Shown in pieces: positions 8,279 to 16,059 of a stretch of DNA of 64,000 bases. How positions within the stretch are numbered: the first letter of the stretch is position 1; every line of letters begins with the position of its first letter. The notes below the pieces were generated by a model. The model searched no databases. It saw only the letters and a program-made list of their open reading frames with translations, and was not told where the DNA came from. Source of the stretch: an uncultured Eubacterium sp. (GTDB taxonomy: Bacteria; Bacillota; Clostridia; Oscillospirales; Acutalibacteraceae); contig CAJUDJ010000004.1 of assembly GCA_910584985.1 (NCBI GenBank), positions 34,057 to 98,056 on the forward strand, read 5' to 3'. The translations under genes were made by a program, and so were the position numbers.

Positions 8279-9679
8279 TTGGCTTTTGAAGGTCTTTCAG
8301 AAAGGCTTGAAAATTCCTTTAAAAAACTTCGTGCCAAGGGCAAATTGACCGAGGCAGATGTTAAAGAGGCAATGAGAGAGGTTCGTCTTGCCTTGCTTGA
8401 GGCGGATGTAAACTATAAGGTTGCCAAGGATTTTACAAAAAATGTAACAGACCGTGCCGTTGGTGAAGATGTTATGGAATCATTAACGCCGGGGCAGATG
8501 GTTATTAAAATTGTTAATGAAGAATTAACAGCACTTATGGGCGGCACGGAAAGCCGCCTTGCAATCGCAAACCGACCGCCGACTGTTGTTATGATGTGTG
8601 GGCTTCAGGGTTCCGGTAAAACCACGCACTGCGCAAAGTTGGCGCTTAAGCTGAAAAATGAGGGCCACCGGCCAATGCTTGTTGCCTGCGATATTTACAG
8701 GCCGGCTGCAATTAAACAACTTCAGGTTGTAGGCGGGCAGGTTGGCGTTCCTGTTTTTGAAATGGGAACGGAGAATCCTGTTAAAATCGCTGAAGAAGCT
8801 GTTAAATATGCAAAGGATTACGGCCACGATTATGTGTTTTTGGATACGGCAGGCCGTCTGCATATTGATGAAGAGCTTATGCAGGAGCTTCAGAATATCC
8901 GAACGACAGTTCATCCGAATGAAATATTGCTTGTAATTGATGCAATGACGGGTCAGGATGCTGTTAATGTTGCCAAAAGCTTTAATGAAACGCTTGGAAT
9001 AGACGGTGTTATTCTTACAAAGCTTGACGGTGATACAAGAGGCGGTGCAGCACTTTCCGTAAGGGCTGTAACCGGAAAACCAATTAAATTTGTGGGCACA
9101 GGCGAAAAGCTTGGTGATCTGGAAAGCTTCCATCCTGACAGAATGGCTTCCAGAATTCTCGGAATGGGCGATGTGCTTTCCTTTATTGAAAGGGCAGAGC
9201 AGAGCCTGGATGAAAAGAAAGCGGCTGAGCTTGAAAAAAAGCTTGCAAAAAACAAATTTGATTTGAATGATCTGCTGGATCAGTTTGCTCAGCTTGAAAG
9301 AATGGGCAGCATAAAGGATACTATTAAAATGATTCCGGGAATCGGAAACAAGATAAAGGATTCCGATATTGATGAGGATGCTTTCAAACGCTTTAAGTCT
9401 ATCATTTATTCAATGACTTTTCAGGAAAGAGCCCATCCGGATATCATTAATCCGTCCAGAAAGCGCAGAATTGCGGCAGGCTGCGGCATGGGTGTTGAGG
9501 ATGTAAACAAGCTTCTTGCCCAGTTTAAGCAGATGAAAAAAATGATGAGCCAGTTTGGCGGCAGGGGCGGCCCAAGAGTAAGCAAGAAAATGCGCCGCAT
9601 TATGCAGCAGAATCCTGAAATGGCACAGAAAATGATGGGCATGACGGGAAAGGGCAGCAATAATCCGTTTGGCTTTTAA
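8279..9679 (+). CDS. ffh: Signal recognition particle protein Ffh (SRP54)
   Basis: GTPase subunit of the signal recognition particle; binds SRP RNA and nascent signal peptides and docks with FtsY. The N domain opens AFEGLSERLENSFKKLR. The G domain has GLQGSGKTT (P-loop), DTAGR (G3) and TKLDGD (G4). The methionine-rich M domain at the C-terminus contains FKQMKKMMSQFGGRGG and the SRP-RNA-binding loop. The start is TTG at 8279 (protein MAFEGL...), since AGGGG (8264-8268) is too close to the TTG at 8273. Length 466 aa. It is co-transcribed with ylxM. Confidence 0.95.
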   Translation: MAFEGLSERLENSFKKLRAKGKLTEADVKEAMREVRLALLEADVNYKVAKDFTKNVTDRAVGEDVMESLTPGQMVIKIVNEELTALMGGTESRLAIANRPPTVVMMCGLQGSGKTTHCAKLALKLKNEGHRPMLVACDIYRPAAIKQLQVVGGQVGVPVFEMGTENPVKIAEEAVKYAKDYGHDYVFLDTAGRLHIDEELMQELQNIRTTVHPNEILLVIDAMTGQDAVNVAKSFNETLGIDGVILTKLDGDTRGGAALSVRAVTGKPIKFVGTGEKLGDLESFHPDRMASRILGMGDVLSFIERAEQSLDEKKAAELEKKLAKNKFDLNDLLDQFAQLERMGSIKDTIKMIPGIGNKIKDSDIDEDAFKRFKSIIYSMTFQERAHPDIINPSRKRRIAAGCGMGVEDVNKLLAQFKQMKKMMSQFGGRGGPRVSKKMRRIMQQNPEMAQKMMGMTGKGSNNPFGF

Positions 9680-9758
9680 TTTGTATTAACCCAATTCAAT
9701 ATTTCATAATTGGTTTAGTAATATTTTTATTTTTAATATAATTTGGAGGTAATTCATA

Positions 9759-10001
9759 ATGGCAGTAAAAATCAGACTTCGCAGAATGGGTGCAAAGAAA
9801 GCACCTTTCTATCGTGTAGTAGTAGCAGATTCAAGATTCCCGAGAGACGGAAGATTTATTGAGGAGATCGGAACATACAACACAATGGTTGATCCGGCTG
9901 AAATCAATATTGATGCCGAGAAGGCTAAGAAGTGGATTGCTAACGGTGCACAGCCAACAGATACCGTTAAGGACATTCTTAAAAAAGAAGGCATTCTTTA
10001 A
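9759..10001 (+). CDS. rpsP: 30S ribosomal protein S16
   Basis: An 80-residue S16 protein with the complete conserved opening MAVKIRLRRMGAKKAPFYR and the VADSRFPRDGRFIEEIGTYN core. A strong SD (GGAGGT, 9745-9750) precedes the ATG. The 79-bp gap from ffh is AT-rich and has a weak CCAATT/AATTGG inverted repeat but no convincing promoter or terminator. It heads the conserved rpsP-khpA-rimM-trmD order; the usual distal gene rplS is not present here. Confidence 0.98.
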   Translation: MAVKIRLRRMGAKKAPFYRVVVADSRFPRDGRFIEEIGTYNTMVDPAEINIDAEKAKKWIANGAQPTDTVKDILKKEGIL

Positions 10002-10035
10002 TCTTTTATTCAAAGGTTAAACAGGAGGTGTTTCT

Positions 10036-10269
10036 TTGAAAGATTTGTTAATATCCATAACAAAGGGATTGGTTGATAATCCCGATGCAGTTTCTGTTGA
10101 TGTTGACGAACCAAACGAAGAGGGCGTAACCGTTTATCATCTTCATGTTTCGGAAGACGATATGGGCAGAGTAATCGGAAAGCAGGGCAGAATAGCGAAG
10201 GCTATCCGTGTTGTTATGCGTGCGGCAGCAACAAGAAATGATGCAAAAATTTCAGTTGAGATAGATTGA
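10036..10269 (+). CDS. khpA: KH-domain RNA-binding protein KhpA (YlqC)
   Basis: A 77-residue single KH-domain protein. In Gram-positive cocci the family works with KhpB/EloR in RNA binding and control of cell elongation. The KH signature GRVIGKQGRIAKAIRVVMRA carries the GxxG loop. The start is TTG 10036, supported by GGAGGTG at 10024-10030. Confidence 0.95.
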   Translation: MKDLLISITKGLVDNPDAVSVDVDEPNEEGVTVYHLHVSEDDMGRVIGKQGRIAKAIRVVMRAAATRNDAKISVEID

Positions 10270-10284
10270 TTGAAAAATTAAAAG

Positions 10285-10311
10285 TGCTCTTGCATATGCA
10301 AGGGCATTTTT
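10285..10311 (+). terminator. Hairpin with short T-run between khpA and rimM
   Basis: An 11-bp stem (10285-10295 with 10296-10306, one G-T wobble) is followed by five Ts. It folds with a small loop at the central CATATG. It probably gives partial termination between rpsP-khpA and rimM-trmD. Confidence 0.65.
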
Positions 10312-10359
10312 GTGTTGATAAAAAGCGTATAAAAGGATGAGATAATCAGCGGTGATTTT

Positions 10360-10869
10360 ATGAAACAATATCTTGAAATCGGAAAAATTGTAAACACTCA
10401 CGGCATAAAGGGCGAATTAAAGCTTGAAATGTGGTGTGATGATATTGACTATTTAAAACAGTTTAATATGCTTTATTTGGATGAAAACGGAATAAACGGC
10501 TTAACGCTTCTTTCTGCAAGGCCGCAGAAAAACCATGCGATTGTTAAGTTTGCTGAAATCAATTCCATTGATTTGGCGGAAAAGTATAAAAACAGGGTGC
10601 TTTTCTGCAACCGTGATGATGCTGAAATTGATGAAAATGCAAATTATGTGGCAGATTTAATCGGCTGCAGCGTTGTGGATGCCGAAAATGAAGCGGAATA
10701 CGGAACAGTGGCGGATGTGCTGAATCACGGCGCTTCGGATATTCTGGATGTTGTAAATCAGGGAAAGCACAGCTATATTCCCGTGATTCCCGATATTGTT
10801 CACGAAATTAATACCGATGCGCGAATGATAAAAATTATTCCTATGAAAGGGCTTTTTGATGAGGATTGA
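10360..10869 (+). CDS. rimM: 16S rRNA processing protein RimM
   Basis: Assembly factor for the 30S head that binds S19. The N-terminal RimM domain starts YLEIGKIVNTHGIKGELK, the canonical motif. The C-terminal PRC-barrel contains DLIGCSVVDAENEAEYGTV and YIPVIPDIV. Length 169 aa is standard. It overlaps trmD by 11 bp. Confidence 0.96.
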   Translation: MKQYLEIGKIVNTHGIKGELKLEMWCDDIDYLKQFNMLYLDENGINGLTLLSARPQKNHAIVKFAEINSIDLAEKYKNRVLFCNRDDAEIDENANYVADLIGCSVVDAENEAEYGTVADVLNHGASDILDVVNQGKHSYIPVIPDIVHEINTDARMIKIIPMKGLFDED

Positions 10870-11584
10870 TATACTTACACTTTTTCCCGAAATGTGCAAT
10901 GCCTATCTGAATGAAAGCATCATCGGAAGGGCAAGAAAAGCCGGGAAAGTTGAAATTGAATGCACGGATATAAGGGAATATACAAAGGACAAACACCGCA
11001 GAGTGGATGATACGCCGTACGGCGGCGGCATGGGTATGATTATGCAGGTGGAGCCGGTGTATGACTGTTATTCTGCCATATGTGAAAAGCTTGGCACGAA
11101 GCCGCATCTGATTTATCTTACACCACAGGGAAAAACACTGACACAGCAAAGAGTGCGTGAGCTTGCCGCAATGGAGAATATTGCGCTTCTGTGCGGCCAT
11201 TACGAGGGTATAGATGAAAGAGTAATTGAAGAACTTCAGCCTGAGGAAATCTCTGTTGGGGATTATGTGCTTACGGGCGGCGAGCTTCCTGCTCTGATTC
11301 TTGCTGATGCAGTGTCCAGAATGTTGCCGGGTGTACTTTCGGATGACGAATGCTTTGAAGAAGAAAGCCATTTCAGCTCTCTTCTGGAATATCCCCAGTA
11401 TACACGCCCGTATGAGTGGCGGGGCAGAACCGTGCCGGATGTGCTTTTAACAGGGCATCATGCCAATGTGGATCAGTGGCGAAGGCAACAGTCGCTTAGG
11501 CGTACGCTTGAAAGAAGACCTGATATGCTTGAAAATGCCAGTCTCTCAGAAGCAGATAAAAAATATTTATCCGATTTAAAATGA
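10859..11584 (+). CDS. trmD: tRNA (guanine37-N1)-methyltransferase TrmD
   Basis: SPOUT-class methyltransferase forming m1G37 in tRNAs, which prevents +1 frameshifting. It starts MRIDILTLFPEMC, and the AdoMet-binding trefoil-knot motifs are present (LLCGHYEGIDERVIE, SVGDYVLTGGELPAL). I start at ATG 10859 rather than the adjacent TTG 10856. Length 241 aa is usual. The start lies inside rimM, indicating coupling. No rplS follows, unlike the common rpsP-rimM-trmD-rplS order. Confidence 0.96.
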   Translation: MRIDILTLFPEMCNAYLNESIIGRARKAGKVEIECTDIREYTKDKHRRVDDTPYGGGMGMIMQVEPVYDCYSAICEKLGTKPHLIYLTPQGKTLTQQRVRELAAMENIALLCGHYEGIDERVIEELQPEEISVGDYVLTGGELPALILADAVSRMLPGVLSDDECFEEESHFSSLLEYPQYTRPYEWRGRTVPDVLLTGHHANVDQWRRQQSLRRTLERRPDMLENASLSEADKKYLSDLK

Positions 11585-11669
11585 CAAAAAATTTATGTGT
11601 ATTTTGCACAAATACGCCCACAATATTTTGTGTTTAATCTATAAAGCCTACGAACTTTTATTCAATTTG

Positions 11670-11697
11670 TTGACCTAAAGAACTTTAGTGATATAAT
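11670..11697 (+). promoter_or_regulatory. Sigma-A-type promoter for the HPr gene
   Basis: TTGACC (11670-11675) and TATAAT (11692-11697), 16-bp spacer, 68 bp upstream of the HPr ATG. The intervening leader is AT-rich with no clear structure. Confidence 0.78.
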
Positions 11698-11764
11698 ATG
11701 TGTAGTAAACAAATACTATTAAAAGAATTTGAGTTTATATTAACAACGATGAGAGGTCTTAATT

Positions 11765-12028
11765 ATGTTTGTTAAAGATGTTAAAGTAGAGAATCAGGTT
11801 GGTCTTCATGCCCGTCCGGCAACATTTTTTATTCAGAAGGCAAATGAATTTAAATCATCCATCTGGGTTGAAAAGGAAGAAAGAAGAGTAAATGCAAAAT
11901 CTCTTTTAGGTGTTCTTTCTCTTGGAATTATGGGCGGAACGGATATTCGCATTATTGCAGACGGTTCTGATGAAGAAAACGCTGTTGAGGGTCTTGTTGC
12001 TCTTGTAAAAAGCGGTTTTGCAGATTAA
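11765..12028 (+). CDS. HPr family phosphocarrier protein
   Basis: PTS phosphocarrier of 87 residues. The phosphorylatable His-15 is in GLHARPAT, and the regulatory serine falls at position 46 (NAKSLLGVLSLG), so both Enzyme I-dependent and HPr-kinase-dependent phosphorylation are possible. It stands alone, without ptsI nearby, between trmD and uvrC, with its own promoter and a terminator. It could be the general HPr or a Crh-like paralogue; the intact His-15 favours HPr. Confidence 0.9.
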   Translation: MFVKDVKVENQVGLHARPATFFIQKANEFKSSIWVEKEERRVNAKSLLGVLSLGIMGGTDIRIIADGSDEENAVEGLVALVKSGFAD

Positions 12029-12051
12029 TTAAACAGTTCATATTCTTTTGC

Positions 12052-12081
12052 GGTACAGAGAAATCTGTACCTTTATTTTTT
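12052..12081 (+). terminator. Intrinsic terminator after the HPr gene, abutting the uvrC SD
   Basis: A perfect 8-bp stem GGTACAGA/TCTGTACC with a GAAA tetraloop is followed by a T-rich run (12072-12081). The uvrC Shine-Dalgarno begins at the next bases, so uvrC expression would need read-through or processing. Confidence 0.85.
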
Positions 12082-12098
12082 AAAGGGAGGTGTTTGGT

Positions 12099-13919
12099 AT
12101 GACGGAAAAGGAGCTTCGCCAGAAGGCAATGGCGCTGCCGCTTCAGCCCGGTGTTTATATTATGAAGAATAAGGATAAAAAAATTATCTATGTGGGCAAG
12201 GCAAAAAAGCTGAAAAACCGTGTTTCCTCCTATTTCGGTGCACACACAAATCATTCCTTAAAGGTAATCAGAATGGTTGAAAATGTGGATGATTTTGATT
12301 ACATTATTGTGGATACTGAATTTGAAGCGCTTGTGCTTGAGTGTTCGCTTATCAAACAGCATATGCCAAAATATAACATTCTTCTTAAGGATGATAAGGG
12401 ATATAACTATATAAAGATAACAAAGGGCGAATTTCCGCGGATTTCCGAGTGTAAGCGCATGGCGGATGACGGTGCGGAATATGTAGGTCCGTATATATCA
12501 AACTTTTCAGTAAAAAATGCTGTGGAGGAAACGCTGAAAATCTTTAAGCTGCCGAGGTGCAGCAAGCAGTTTCCTCGTGATTACGGCAAATCAAGGCCAT
12601 GCCTGAACGGATTTATGGGGCTTTGCTCCTCTCCCTGCGCTGCAAGAATAACAAGGGAAGAATATGTAAATAATGTTAAGGATGCAGTTGCGTTTCTGAA
12701 GGGCGGCAGCCAGGCGGCCGTTCGGGAAATGACAAAGCAGATGCAGCAGTTTTCCGAAAATCTTCAGTTTGAAGAAGCTGCAAAACTCAGGGACAGAATA
12801 AAGGCTATAAAAAATCTGGATGAAAAGCAGAAGGTTGTTTCCATCAATGTGCCCGAGGAGGATGTGTTTGTTCTTGTAAACGGAAAGAAAAAAGCCTGCT
12901 TTGAGGTTATCCGGTTTGAAAACGGCAGGCTGACGGATACGGAATTCTGGCTGATTGATTCTGTTGACGATCTTCCAACCGCAAGATTTGAGCTGATTGA
13001 ACGGTATTATGCAATGCGCAGCCGTATTCCGGCACGAATAGCTGTGGACGGCGATATTGAGGATGAAAATCTGCTTTTGCAGTTCCTTGAAAACCGCAGG
13101 GGAAAGAAAACGGAATTTATTCATCCGCAGAAGGGTGAACATCTTTCCATTCTGAAAATGTGCATACAGAATGCAAACGAACATCTTGCACAGAGTGAGG
13201 GCAGGCTTGGCAGGGAATTTGCCGCACTTGAAGAGCTTGCAAAACTGCTCGGGCTTTCCAAGCCACCCGAATTTATAGAAAGCTATGATATTTCCCACAC
13301 CTTCGGCGCAGATAATGTTGCCGGAATGGTTGTTTTCCATAATGGCAGGCCGATGAAAAGCGCTTATAAGCGCTTTTCAATAAAAGGGTTTGACGGTCAG
13401 AATGATGTGGGCTCAATGAATGAGGTTTTAACACGCCGCTTCAATCATTATTATAATGATGAAGAGGGCAGCACCTTTAAAATTCTGCCCGATTTAATTT
13501 TGCTGGACGGCGGCCAGCCGCAGGTGAATGCTGTTTTGCCTGTTGTGGCTGAGATGGGTATAAATGTGCCTGTTTTCGGAATGGTTAAGGATAATAAGCA
13601 CCGCACCAGAGCCATCGCATTTGACGGCGGTGAGATTGAAATTAATTCCCACCGAAGTGCCTTTACACTTGTTTCCGATATTCAGGAAGAGGTGCACCGT
13701 TTTGCAATTTCCTATCACCATAAGAAGCATAAAAAAACAACGCTTTCTTCCAGTTTGCTCAGTATTGAGGGAATTGGGGAGGCAAAGGCAAAAGCACTTC
13801 TGAAGCATTTTAAAACCATTTCTAAAATCAAAGAAAGTTCTGTGGAAGAATTACAAAAATGTTCGTCAATAAATAGCAATAATGCACAAAAAATATTTGA
13901 GTTTTATCACAATATGTAA
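12099..13919 (+). CDS. uvrC: UvrABC system protein C
   Basis: Dual-incision nuclease of nucleotide excision repair. The GIY-YIG domain is at the N-terminus (PGVYIMKNKDKKIIYVGKAK). The UVR domain contains FEEAAKLRDRIKAIKNL at about residues 220-236. The RNase H-like second nuclease has SYDISHTFGADNVAGMVVF and LLDGGQPQVN. Tandem HhH motifs close the protein (IEGIGEAKAKALLKHF). The start is ATG 12099, because AAAGGGAGG (12082-12090) overlaps the alternative GTG at 12090. Length 606 aa. Confidence 0.96.
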   Translation: MTEKELRQKAMALPLQPGVYIMKNKDKKIIYVGKAKKLKNRVSSYFGAHTNHSLKVIRMVENVDDFDYIIVDTEFEALVLECSLIKQHMPKYNILLKDDKGYNYIKITKGEFPRISECKRMADDGAEYVGPYISNFSVKNAVEETLKIFKLPRCSKQFPRDYGKSRPCLNGFMGLCSSPCAARITREEYVNNVKDAVAFLKGGSQAAVREMTKQMQQFSENLQFEEAAKLRDRIKAIKNLDEKQKVVSINVPEEDVFVLVNGKKKACFEVIRFENGRLTDTEFWLIDSVDDLPTARFELIERYYAMRSRIPARIAVDGDIEDENLLLQFLENRRGKKTEFIHPQKGEHLSILKMCIQNANEHLAQSEGRLGREFAALEELAKLLGLSKPPEFIESYDISHTFGADNVAGMVVFHNGRPMKSAYKRFSIKGFDGQNDVGSMNEVLTRRFNHYYNDEEGSTFKILPDLILLDGGQPQVNAVLPVVAEMGINVPVFGMVKDNKHRTRAIAFDGGEIEINSHRSAFTLVSDIQEEVHRFAISYHHKKHKKTTLSSSLLSIEGIGEAKAKALLKHFKTISKIKESSVEELQKCSSINSNNAQKIFEFYHNM

Positions 13920-13936
13920 AAATAGTAATAATAAAC

Positions 13937-13965
13937 TTGACGAAACAATGCCTTGAATGTATAAT
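13937..13965 (+). promoter_or_regulatory. Sigma-A-type promoter for rsmD-coaD
   Basis: TTGACG (13937-13942) and TATAAT (13960-13965) with a 17-bp spacer. It starts about 18 bp after the uvrC stop and 54 bp before the rsmD ATG. Confidence 0.82.
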
Positions 13966-14018
13966 GTTTATGTAAAAAAATGTGCAATTCTATTTTTGCA
14001 CAGTTAAGGACAAGTCTT

Positions 14019-14561
14019 ATGATGAGAGTGATTACAGGCTCTGCCAGAGGAAGAAAGCTTGAAACGCTTTCCGGCGATGATGTTACAAGGCCTACGGCTG
14101 AAAGTGTTAAGGAAGCCCTTTTCAGTATGATTCAATTTGAAATTGAAGAGAAAAGGGTGCTTGATTTATTTGCAGGGTCGGGGCAACTCGGAATAGAGGC
14201 ATTGTCCAGAGGGGCAGCACACTGCACCTTTGTTGAAAATAATAAAAGGGCGGAGAATATAGTAAAAAGCAATCTTGTGCATTGCGGCTTTTCAGCCGTT
14301 TCTCAGGTTGTAATATGTGATGCCGCCGCTTATTCCCTGCGCAAAAACAGTTTTGATATTGCTTTTCTTGATCCGCCTTATCATAAAGGGCTTATAGAAA
14401 AATGCATGCCTTATCTGGTTCATTCCATGAGTGATCAGGGAATTATTGTTTGTGAAACCTCGAAAGAGGAAATGTTACCGCAGAAATTCGGCGATTTTTC
14501 GATTGATAAAGAAAGAATTTACGGTAAAACAAAAATTACTATTTACCGAAAGGATATTTAA
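14019..14561 (+). CDS. rsmD: 16S rRNA (guanine966-N2)-methyltransferase RsmD
   Basis: AdoMet-dependent N2-methyltransferase of 16S rRNA. It begins MRVITGSARGRKLETL, the family opening, has the SAM-binding loop VLDLFAGSGQLGIEALSRGA, and the catalytic DPPY motif (FLDPPYHKG). I use ATG 14019 (AAGGA at 14006-14010, 8-nt spacing) rather than an upstream in-frame ATG at 13980, which would lie too close to the promoter start site. rsmD followed by coaD is a conserved pair. Confidence 0.95.
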   Translation: MMRVITGSARGRKLETLSGDDVTRPTAESVKEALFSMIQFEIEEKRVLDLFAGSGQLGIEALSRGAAHCTFVENNKRAENIVKSNLVHCGFSAVSQVVICDAAAYSLRKNSFDIAFLDPPYHKGLIEKCMPYLVHSMSDQGIIVCETSKEEMLPQKFGDFSIDKERIYGKTKITIYRKDI

Positions 14562-14563
14562 TT

Positions 14564-15049
14564 ATGAAAATTGCCGTTTGTCCCGGCAGCTTTGATCCTG
14601 TAACGCTTGGCCATATTGATATTATTGAGCGTGCGGCAGCGCTTTTTGATAAGGTTATTGTTGTTGTTATGGCAAACAGCAGTAAAAAATCTCTTTTTTC
14701 CGTTGAAGAGCGTGTGAATTTAATTAAACGCTGCTTTAACAGAGAGGATATAGAGGTGGATACATACGGCGGACTTCTTGTTGATTATGTTAAGGAAAAG
14801 AATGCCGTGGCTATTGTTAAGGGGCTGCGTGCCATGTCTGATTTTGATTATGAATTTCAGCAGGCACTTACAAATAAAAGTCTTTTGCCGCAGGCGGAAA
14901 CCGTGTTTCTTGCCGCAAAAGGAAAAAATATGTTTCTTTCCTCAAGCATGGTTAAAGAAGTTTGCAGCCTGAACGGGGATATTTCCCGTTTTGTTCCCGA
15001 AATGATTTTAAATGATGTTGTAAAAAGATGCAAAGGAGAAAAAAGCTGA
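14564..15049 (+). CDS. coaD: Phosphopantetheine adenylyltransferase
   Basis: Penultimate enzyme of CoA synthesis, making dephospho-CoA from 4'-phosphopantetheine and ATP. The nucleotidyltransferase T/HxGH motif is in CPGSFDPVTLGHIDII (residues 5-20). The second signature, equivalent to ISSTMVK, reads LSSSMVKEVC. 161 aa is the normal length. It follows rsmD by 2 bp and its stop overlaps the next ATG by 1 base. Confidence 0.97.
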   Translation: MKIAVCPGSFDPVTLGHIDIIERAAALFDKVIVVVMANSSKKSLFSVEERVNLIKRCFNREDIEVDTYGGLLVDYVKEKNAVAIVKGLRAMSDFDYEFQQALTNKSLLPQAETVFLAAKGKNMFLSSSMVKEVCSLNGDISRFVPEMILNDVVKRCKGEKS

Positions 15050-15609
15050 TGACGAATACAGATATTTTGCTTGAAGATTTAGAGGATGTGCTTGATGACG
15101 CCACCTCTATGCCGATGACAAAGAAAAGCCTGGTTGATGTTGAAAAGATAAAAACGATTATTGAGGATATCCGATTGAATACCCCTCATGAAACAAAGCA
15201 GGCAAAGGCAATTATTGATTCAAGAAACACAATTCTTGATGAAGCACAGAAGGATGCAAAGGCAATTGTTGCTGAAGCAGAAGCACAGGCAAGAGAGCTT
15301 GTTGCACGCGATCAGATTACACAGACGGCTCAGGCTGAAGCTGCTGAAATTCTTGCAAGGGCAAGAGAAGAGGGCGAAGCCAATATCCGTGATGCTCAGG
15401 CACGCGCAAGTGAAATTCTGGGCAATGCCACTGCACAGGCAAATGATATGCTTGCTGCTGCACAGAAGAATAAAAAAGATTCTGTCAATGCGGTTAATAA
15501 TTATGCAGAGGATACCCTGCTTGCTATTGATGATGCTTTGTATAAAGCACTTCAGGATGTAAGAAGCATCCGCCAGAACCTTATGCGCAATATCGGCGGC
15601 AGCAATTAA
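15049..15609 (+). CDS. Alanine-rich coiled-coil protein downstream of coaD
   Basis: A 186-residue soluble protein with no signal peptide or TM segment. Residues ~45-160 form a long Ala/Glu/Gln-rich helix resembling ATP synthase subunit b or DivIVA-type coiled coils (AEAQARELVARD, AEAAEILARAREEGEA). The N-terminus is acidic (TDILLEDLEDVLDDA). The start is ATG 15049 with AAAGGAGAA at 15032-15040; an in-frame ATG at 15028 lies inside coaD. It is the last gene of the rsmD-coaD transcript. I recognise no specific family; comparable small coiled-coil ORFs often follow coaD in Clostridia (recall, not verified). Confidence 0.82.
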   Translation: MTNTDILLEDLEDVLDDATSMPMTKKSLVDVEKIKTIIEDIRLNTPHETKQAKAIIDSRNTILDEAQKDAKAIVAEAEAQARELVARDQITQTAQAEAAEILARAREEGEANIRDAQARASEILGNATAQANDMLAAAQKNKKDSVNAVNNYAEDTLLAIDDALYKALQDVRSIRQNLMRNIGGSN

Positions 15610-15627
15610 TTTATATGAAACTTATTT

Positions 15628-15655
15628 AAACCCGGCACTTTGTGCCGGGTTTTTG
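15628..15655 (+). terminator. Intrinsic terminator of the rsmD-coaD operon
   Basis: A GC-rich stem CCCGGCAC/GTGCCGGG (15631-15638 with 15642-15649), loop TTT, flanked by AAA and a T-run to 15654. Confidence 0.93.
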
Positions 15656-15742
15656 CTTTTTATTTAACTTTTTTGTTAACGATTCTTTCCAAATTTGTTG
15701 GCAGACGAGACGGTAAGATTCCAAAAGCGATCGTTTTAATTG

Positions 15743-15805
15743 TGTAAAGCATAAGTTCTTTACAGCTGTTTTTGCTCTGTAAAGACAAAAGCCATTACCG
15801 TAAAG
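15743..15805. repeat. Cluster of TGTAAAG/CTTTACA motifs (candidate operator)
   Basis: TGTAAAG at 15743-15749, its inverse CTTTACA at 15758-15764, TGTAAAG at 15778-15784 and a one-mismatch CGTAAAG at 15799-15805. The second and third form a perfect 8-bp inverted repeat CTTTACAG-N11-CTGTAAAG; the first and second form TGTAAAG-N8-CTTTACA, almost the ylxM leader arrangement. They lie about 140-200 bp upstream of the predicted giant-gene promoter. Confidence 0.45.
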
Positions 15806-15945
15806 ATAAAAACTTGCTCAAAAGTAATACAAGCCCATTATATAATGTAATTAATTTATAGAAGTTATATATTAAGGGAAATTTTCGGCAACAAAATTAC
15901 CAAAAAAATTGTAAATAAATTGTTAAGCTTTTTTTGTTAAATTCA

Positions 15946-15974
15946 TTGACTTTGGTTATTATGAGTGATACAAT
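15946..15974 (+). promoter_or_regulatory. Sigma-A-type promoter of the giant gene
   Basis: TTGACT (15946-15951) and TACAAT (15969-15974) with a 17-bp spacer. It predicts a leader of about 80 nt before the ATG at 16060. Confidence 0.8.
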
Positions 15975-16005
15975 GAAAACACAAGTGTGGAATTCTATGC
16001 AAATT

Positions 16006-16035
16006 TCACATAATATGCATAAATTTTTTATGTGA
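16006..16035 (+). repeat. Inverted repeat in the giant-gene 5'UTR
   Basis: TCACATAA (16006-16013) and TTATGTGA (16028-16035) form a perfect 8-bp stem with a 14-nt loop, ending 10 nt before the SD. It could modulate translation or mRNA stability, or be an operator just downstream of the start site. Confidence 0.5.
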
Positions 16036-16059
16036 GCATTAAAGAAAGGAGAAAAATTT

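Larger units (their letters stand above)
15656..16059 (+). promoter_or_regulatory. 404-bp non-coding leader upstream of the giant gene
   Basis: No ORF of substance lies here. It holds a cluster of TGTAAAG/CTTTACA heptamers (15743-15805), an AT-rich stretch with a TATATAATG-like element near 15840 that lacks a -35 partner, a clear promoter (15946-15974), a leader inverted repeat (16006-16035) and the SD AAAGGAG (16045-16051). I do not recognise a known riboswitch. Confidence 0.7.

Noticed and set aside
8525..9133. 202-codon minus-strand ORF inside ffh
   Set aside because: Lies over the ffh GTPase domain; no start signals or family features.
9737..9742. TATAAT before rpsP as a promoter
   Set aside because: A start site would fall within the rpsP Shine-Dalgarno, and no -35 element is suitably placed.
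12591..13340. 249-codon minus-strand ORF inside uvrC
   Set aside because: Composition typical of antisense shadow (many Phe, Cys, His); uvrC is unambiguous on the other strand.
15835..15850. Second promoter upstream of the giant gene at the TATATAATG element
   Set aside because: No -35-like hexamer at 16-18 bp spacing.
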